From the NCBI GenBank assembly GCA_950071875.1, contig CATMNW010000098.1, positions 1-7,962 of the forward strand: a stretch of 7,962 bases of DNA, in the 5' to 3' direction. Numbering within the stretch: the stretch's first letter is position 1; each line of letters starts with the position of its first letter. Shown piece after piece: positions 5,162-7,962 of this stretch. The translations under genes and the position numbers were made by a program. Source of the stretch: an uncultured Erythrobacteraceae bacterium (GTDB taxonomy: Bacteria > Pseudomonadota > Alphaproteobacteria > Sphingomonadales > Sphingomonadaceae). The notes beneath the pieces are model-generated. The model was not told the DNA's origin. It worked only from the letters and a program-made list of their open reading frames with translations, and made no database searches.

Positions 5162-6099
5162 GATTTTCCTTCCTTCTCCAGCTTGGAGAATTCGTCGTCC
5201 TCCACCAGCGCATTGCCGGGTTCATCGACATGGCCTTCCGGATCGATATGGATCAGCAGCTCCATCCCCGGAAACTGCCTGCACAGATCGGTCTCCACGC
5301 GCTCTATGATGTCATGCGCCTGTTCGACCGTCATTGCGGGCGGAAGGTCGACATGGAACTGCACGAAGTCGCGGTTGCCGCTGGTGCGCGTTCGCAGGTC
5401 GTGCAGGTTCGACAGCTCGGGGTGCCTGGCCGCAGCCGCGACGAAGGCCAGCCGCTTGTCCTCGGGCCATTCGCGGTCCATCAAATCGTCGACTGCATCG
5501 CTCGCGCCGCGCCATGCTCCAAAGGCAAGCCAAGCTGCGATGGCCAGGCCGAACAGGGGATCGGCAATACCGAAACCGGCATACTGGTCGAGCGCGAGGG
5601 CGGCGATGACCGCAAGGTTGAGCAGCAGGTCCGACTTGTAGTGCAGATGATCCGTCTGGATCGCGAGACTGCGGGTCCGGTTCATGACGTACCGCTGCCA
5701 TCCAAGCAGCGCGAAGGTCAGAACGATTGCCACTGCCGATACGGCGATCCCGTCACCGGCTGCGGCGGTCTGGCTGTCACCTGCCAGCTGCATGATTGCG
5801 CGCGCCGCGATGCCGAATGCGGACAAGGCGATCAGCATAACCTGGAAAATGGCCGCCAGCGCTTCCGCCTTGCCGTGACCGAAGCGGTGATCCTCGTCCG
5901 CCGGTTGCGAAGCGATCCACACGCCCGCCAATGTCGCAAGACTGGCGATGAGATCGAGCGCCGAATCGGCGAGGCTGCCGAGCATGGCGGTCGAACCGGT
6001 GCGCCAGCTCGCCCAGGTCTTGAGCGCGACCAGCACCACCGCCACCGCAATCGAGGCGAATGCTGCCGAACGGGCAAGGAATGCGCGATTGTCGGTCAT
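5158..6099 (-). CDS. Cation diffusion facilitator (FieF/YiiP-like) divalent metal exporter
   Basis: A 313-residue inner-membrane transporter of the CDF family, expected to exchange protons for Zn2+, Fe2+ or similar ions outward. There are six hydrophobic segments in the first 200 residues, then a cytoplasmic metal-sensing domain. With this start the metal ligands fall exactly at E. coli YiiP positions: site A Asp45, Asp49, His153, Asp157; site B Asp68, His71, His75 (DEDHRFGHGKAE). Site C ligands are at 233, 249, 262, 284 (HIDP) and 286. The DDHD site A favours Zn2+ and allows Fe2+ or Cd2+. This ATG forms an ATGA overlap (6099-6096) with the pdxH stop, like the next junction; an in-frame ATG at 6123 would add 8 residues but intrude 28 bases into pdxH. 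The acidic tail (EDDEFSKLEKEGKS) is unremarkable. No metal-regulator site was seen. Confidence 0.94.
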   Translation of the reverse strand: MTDNRAFLARSAAFASIAVAVVLVALKTWASWRTGSTAMLGSLADSALDLIASLATLAGVWIASQPADEDHRFGHGKAEALAAIFQVMLIALSAFGIAARAIMQLAGDSQTAAAGDGIAVSAVAIVLTFALLGWQRYVMNRTRSLAIQTDHLHYKSDLLLNLAVIAALALDQYAGFGIADPLFGLAIAAWLAFGAWRGASDAVDDLMDREWPEDKRLAFVAAAARHPELSNLHDLRTRTSGNRDFVQFHVDLPPAMTVEQAHDIIERVETDLCRQFPGMELLIHIDPEGHVDEPGNALVEDDEFSKLEKEGKS

Positions 6100-6704
6100 G
6101 GATAAAGCAGCGTGTTGTCCCATGGGTCGCTTTCGCTTTCCCTAGTGAACAGGCGGCGGTCGTGAAGGCGATACCGGCGATCGGTCCAGAACTCGATCCG
6201 CCGCGGATTCAGGCGAAAACCGGTCCAGTGCGGCGGCCGCGGAATGTCGCCTTCGGGATAGCGATCCTCTAGCGCCGCGACCCGGTCGAGATAGACTTGC
6301 CGGTCCGGCAGCGGTCGCGACTGGTCGCTTGCTGCCGACCCGATTTGCGAATCACGCGGTCGCGAATGGAAATAGGCGTCGGCCTCGGATTCGCTTACTT
6401 CCTCAAGAGGGCCTTCGATGCGTATCTGGCGGCGCAGGCTCTTCCAGTGGAACAGGAGCGAAGCACGCATGTTTGCGCGAATCTGTTCGCCCTTGCGGCT
6501 TTCGGCATTGGTGTAGAACACGAAACCGTCGCTTCCGCGGCTTTTCAGGAGCACCATCCGCACCGAAGGAAAGCCGTCCGGTGAAGCCGTGGCCAGCGCC
6601 ATCGCGTTGGGATCGTTCGGCTCGCTCGCCTTGGCTTCGGCAAACCACACTTCGAACAGGGCGAAGGGATCGGTTACCGGGATCGCGCTTTCGTCTTTTT
6701 CCAT
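6096..6704 (-). CDS. pdxH: Pyridoxine/pyridoxamine 5'-phosphate oxidase PdxH
   Basis: A 202-residue FMN flavoenzyme that oxidises pyridoxine or pyridoxamine 5'-phosphate to PLP, the last step of vitamin B6 synthesis and salvage. Visible motifs are AMALATASPDGFPSVRMVLLK (34-54, FMN binding), FYTNAESRKGEQI (63-75), FHWKSLRRQIRIEG (85-98), the PNPOx motif YFHSRPRDSQIGSAAS (111-126), WTGFRLNPRRIEFW (160-173) and the C-terminal RLHDR (179-183) with the Arg and His that contact PLP. The length fits the family. I place the start at 6704 because AGGAAGG precedes it and homology begins there; an ATG at 6746 in the same frame would add 14 residues translated from a repeat in the upstream region. It is the first gene of an operon with the CDF exporter and phzF-like gene, and divergent from dnaJ. 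Confidence 0.95.
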   Translation of the reverse strand: MEKDESAIPVTDPFALFEVWFAEAKASEPNDPNAMALATASPDGFPSVRMVLLKSRGSDGFVFYTNAESRKGEQIRANMRASLLFHWKSLRRQIRIEGPLEEVSESEADAYFHSRPRDSQIGSAASDQSRPLPDRQVYLDRVAALEDRYPEGDIPRPPHWTGFRLNPRRIEFWTDRRYRLHDRRLFTRESESDPWDNTLLYP

Positions 6705-6707
6705 CGG

Positions 6708-6714
6708 CCTTCCT
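6708..6714 (-). promoter_or_regulatory. Ribosome-binding site that sets the pdxH start
   Basis: The minus strand reads AGGAAGG then CCG and ATG, which puts AGGA 6 bases from the ATG at 6704. No comparable site precedes the in-frame ATG at 6746. Confidence 0.6.
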
Positions 6715-6727
6715 ACAAAACGAGAGA

Positions 6728-6744
6728 CATGGACCGCATGGACC
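6728..6744. repeat. Two tandem copies of CATGGACCG (9-base period) upstream of pdxH
   Basis: CATGGACC occurs at 6728-6735 and again at 6737-6744, separated by one G. It lies 24-40 bases upstream of the chosen pdxH start, in the 210-base region shared with dnaJ. Spacing just under one helical turn could suit a regulator binding direct repeats, but nothing identifies one. Confidence 0.5.
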
Positions 6745-6862
6745 ACGGTTCAGGAGCAAAAAGCGATCTTGCCCGTTTTTGGCCGGAATCCGGTGAAAAA
6801 AGGAATGAAGCGCCGTCCATGCCCTGCCCCCTATCGCCATTGGCGTCCGTAGGAAACCGTGA

Positions 6863-6878
6863 GCGCATGCGCGCGCGC
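6863..6878. other. Alternating purine-pyrimidine tract upstream of dnaJ
   Basis: GCGCATGCGCGCGCGC is 16 bases of strict purine/pyrimidine alternation, mostly GC steps, and contains the perfect palindrome GCGCATGCGC. Such tracts can adopt Z-DNA under negative supercoiling. It abuts the possible dnaJ -35 element TTGCAC (6879-6884). The sequence property is seen; any structural or regulatory role is conjecture. Confidence 0.4.
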
Positions 6879-6914
6879 TTGCACCTGCGCGGCGTAGCAA
6901 CTAGCTAACACACC

Positions 6915-7865
6915 ATGGCAGACCCCTACTCCACCCTTGGCGTATCCCGCAGCGCGTCCGAAAAGGATATCAAGAGCGCTTACCGCACGCTCGCCAAGGA
7001 ACTGCATCCCGACCGCAACAAGGATAATCCCAACGCGGCCGAGCGGTTCAGCCAGGTCACCAATGCGTACGATCTGCTGTCCGACAAGGACAAGCGTGCC
7101 CAGTTCGATCGCGGTGAAATCGATGGCGACGGAAATCCGGCCAACCCCTTCGCGGGAATGGGCGGCAACGGCGGCGGGTTTCGCCCGAATGGCGGACAGC
7201 GCGGCTTCCGCTCCGAAGACTTCCAGGGTTTCGGCACCGAGGAAGTGGACCTCGGCGACATCTTCGAAGGGCTGTTCGGCGGGCGCGGTCCGCGCGGCGC
7301 AGGAAGCGCTTTCGGAGGCGGACAGCGTCATCGACAGCCCCCGTCCAAGGGCGCGGATATCGGTTACAAGCTGCGTGTTCCCTTTGCCGATGCGGCGACG
7401 CTGAAAGCGCAGAGGATCACGCTGGCCGACGGCAAGACCATCGATCTCAAGCTCCCCAACGGCGTTGAAGACGGCACGCAGATGCGTCTCAAGGGCAAGG
7501 GCGAACAGGGTCCCGGCGGCGCTGGTGACGGGCTGGTCACTATCGCGATCGACAAGCACAAGCTTTTCCGGCGCGAGGGCGACGACGTTCGCTTCGACCT
7601 GCCCATCACGCTGGACGAAGCGGTCAATGGCGGAAAGGTGCGTGTACCAACCGTCGATGGTCCGGTGATGATGACGATCAAGGCCGGTACCGACGGCGGC
7701 ACTGTCCTGCGCCTCAAAGGCAAGGGGTTCAGCAAGAAGGACGGTTCCCGCGGCGATCAGCTCGTAACGCTTGAAATTCAGCTCCCCGACGATCTGGCAG
7801 AGCTTGCCAAACGTCTCGATGGCTGGAAGGACGAAAGCGATCCGCGCAGCAAACTCGGGGTTTAG
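6915..7865 (+). CDS. DnaJ-type co-chaperone without zinc finger (CbpA-like, class B Hsp40)
   Basis: A 316-residue cytoplasmic J-domain protein. Residues 4-66 form the J domain, with the HPD motif at 31-33 that triggers DnaK ATP hydrolysis and the usual AYDLLSDKDKRAQFDRG end. Residues 73-140 are rich in Gly and Phe (NPFAGMGGNGGGFRPNGG, DLGDIFEGLFGG). Residues 147-290 are the two beta-sandwich substrate-binding domains (PNGVEDGTQMRLKGKGEQGPGGAGDGLVTI; RREGDDVRFDLPITLDEAVNGGKVRVPTVDG; GTVLRLKGKGF). The CxxCxGxG zinc modules of true DnaJ are absent, so it is a class B protein such as CbpA or DnaJ2. dnaK and grpE are not nearby. No Shine-Dalgarno sequence precedes the ATG. It is divergent from pdxH across 210 bases. 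Confidence 0.94.
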   Translation: MADPYSTLGVSRSASEKDIKSAYRTLAKELHPDRNKDNPNAAERFSQVTNAYDLLSDKDKRAQFDRGEIDGDGNPANPFAGMGGNGGGFRPNGGQRGFRSEDFQGFGTEEVDLGDIFEGLFGGRGPRGAGSAFGGGQRHRQPPSKGADIGYKLRVPFADAATLKAQRITLADGKTIDLKLPNGVEDGTQMRLKGKGEQGPGGAGDGLVTIAIDKHKLFRREGDDVRFDLPITLDEAVNGGKVRVPTVDGPVMMTIKAGTDGGTVLRLKGKGFSKKDGSRGDQLVTLEIQLPDDLAELAKRLDGWKDESDPRSKLGV

Positions 7866-7868
7866 CGC

Positions 7869-7962
7869 TTGCCGCCACAGCCACTTCCGGACAGTCAGGA
7901 GCGCGAAGTCCTTTCGCTCTCGCCCGAGCAGCGCCGGAAGAACGCCAGGAATTTTCGTGGCC
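7869..7962 (+). CDS. Possible start of a further gene, cut by the right edge
   Basis: After the dnaJ stop the same frame stays open to the window edge. From a TTG at 7869 it reads LPPQPLPDSQEREVLS, then a basic stretch LSPEQRRKNARNFRG, like the cytoplasmic start of a small membrane protein. The other two plus frames are also open over this short span, and no Shine-Dalgarno sequence is visible. Third-position GC favours this frame only mildly. I cannot name a product. Confidence 0.25.
   Translation, partial: MPPQPLPDSQEREVLSLSPEQRRKNARNFRG

Noticed and set aside
5230..6105. A 291-codon plus-strand frame opposite the CDF transporter
   Set aside because: All CDF metal-site residues are on the minus strand; the antisense product is His/Arg-rich low-quality sequence.
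6757..6781. CAAAAA ... TTTTTG inverted repeat between pdxH and dnaJ, a possible terminator
   Set aside because: The stem is short and AT-only, and it lies between two divergent genes where no transcript needs to end.

Overview
The window looks like chromosomal DNA of an alphaproteobacterium, most likely Sphingomonadales (Erythrobacter/Sphingomonas-like). It is GC-rich with strong GC3 bias. It encodes SciP, a DUF1153 regulator confined to Alphaproteobacteria, a MnmA with the alphaproteobacterial PCxxC active-site loop, and an EcfG-type (general stress sigma) promoter. Lineage and functions are read from motifs and family knowledge; no database search was possible. I see no insertion sequences, CRISPR arrays, tRNA or rRNA genes or phage genes.

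Layout. (1) 1-326, minus: the N-terminus of an inner-membrane-anchored RND efflux adaptor that leaves the window on the left, with a candidate promoter at 364-392. (2) 580-843, minus: a small GlsB/YeaQ/YmgE membrane protein with a strong Shine-Dalgarno sequence, an EcfG-type promoter (885-910) and a clear intrinsic terminator (523-558). (3) 982-1571, minus: a two-gene unit of a 97-residue unknown and sciP, joined by an ATGA overlap. Its control region, shared with divergent mnmA, carries a consensus DnaA box and CtrA-like motifs. (4) 1666-2841, plus: mnmA, the tRNA U34 2-thiouridylase. (5) 2869-3219 minus and 3243-4373 plus: a divergent pair, a membrane-anchored protein with four cysteines and a beta-lactamase-family serine hydrolase lipoprotein. 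(6) 6704-4370, minus: a tight operon pdxH, CDF metal transporter, PhzF-family protein, with 4-base ATGA overlaps at both junctions. (7) 6915-7865, plus: a DnaJ-type co-chaperone of the CbpA kind, divergent from pdxH. The last 97 bases are open in several frames and may start another gene.

Most of the window is housekeeping or conserved lineage-specific material, and I do not see a striking new multigene system. The points most worth attention are the regulatory architecture around sciP (DnaA box plus two TTwACCAT-type motifs), the EcfG-type promoter of the GlsB-like gene, and the divergent pairing of a small cysteine-rich membrane protein with a serine hydrolase lipoprotein. The adaptor and the GlsB-like protein sit in the envelope. 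MnmA and PdxH serve tRNA modification and PLP supply. SciP belongs to cell-cycle control.
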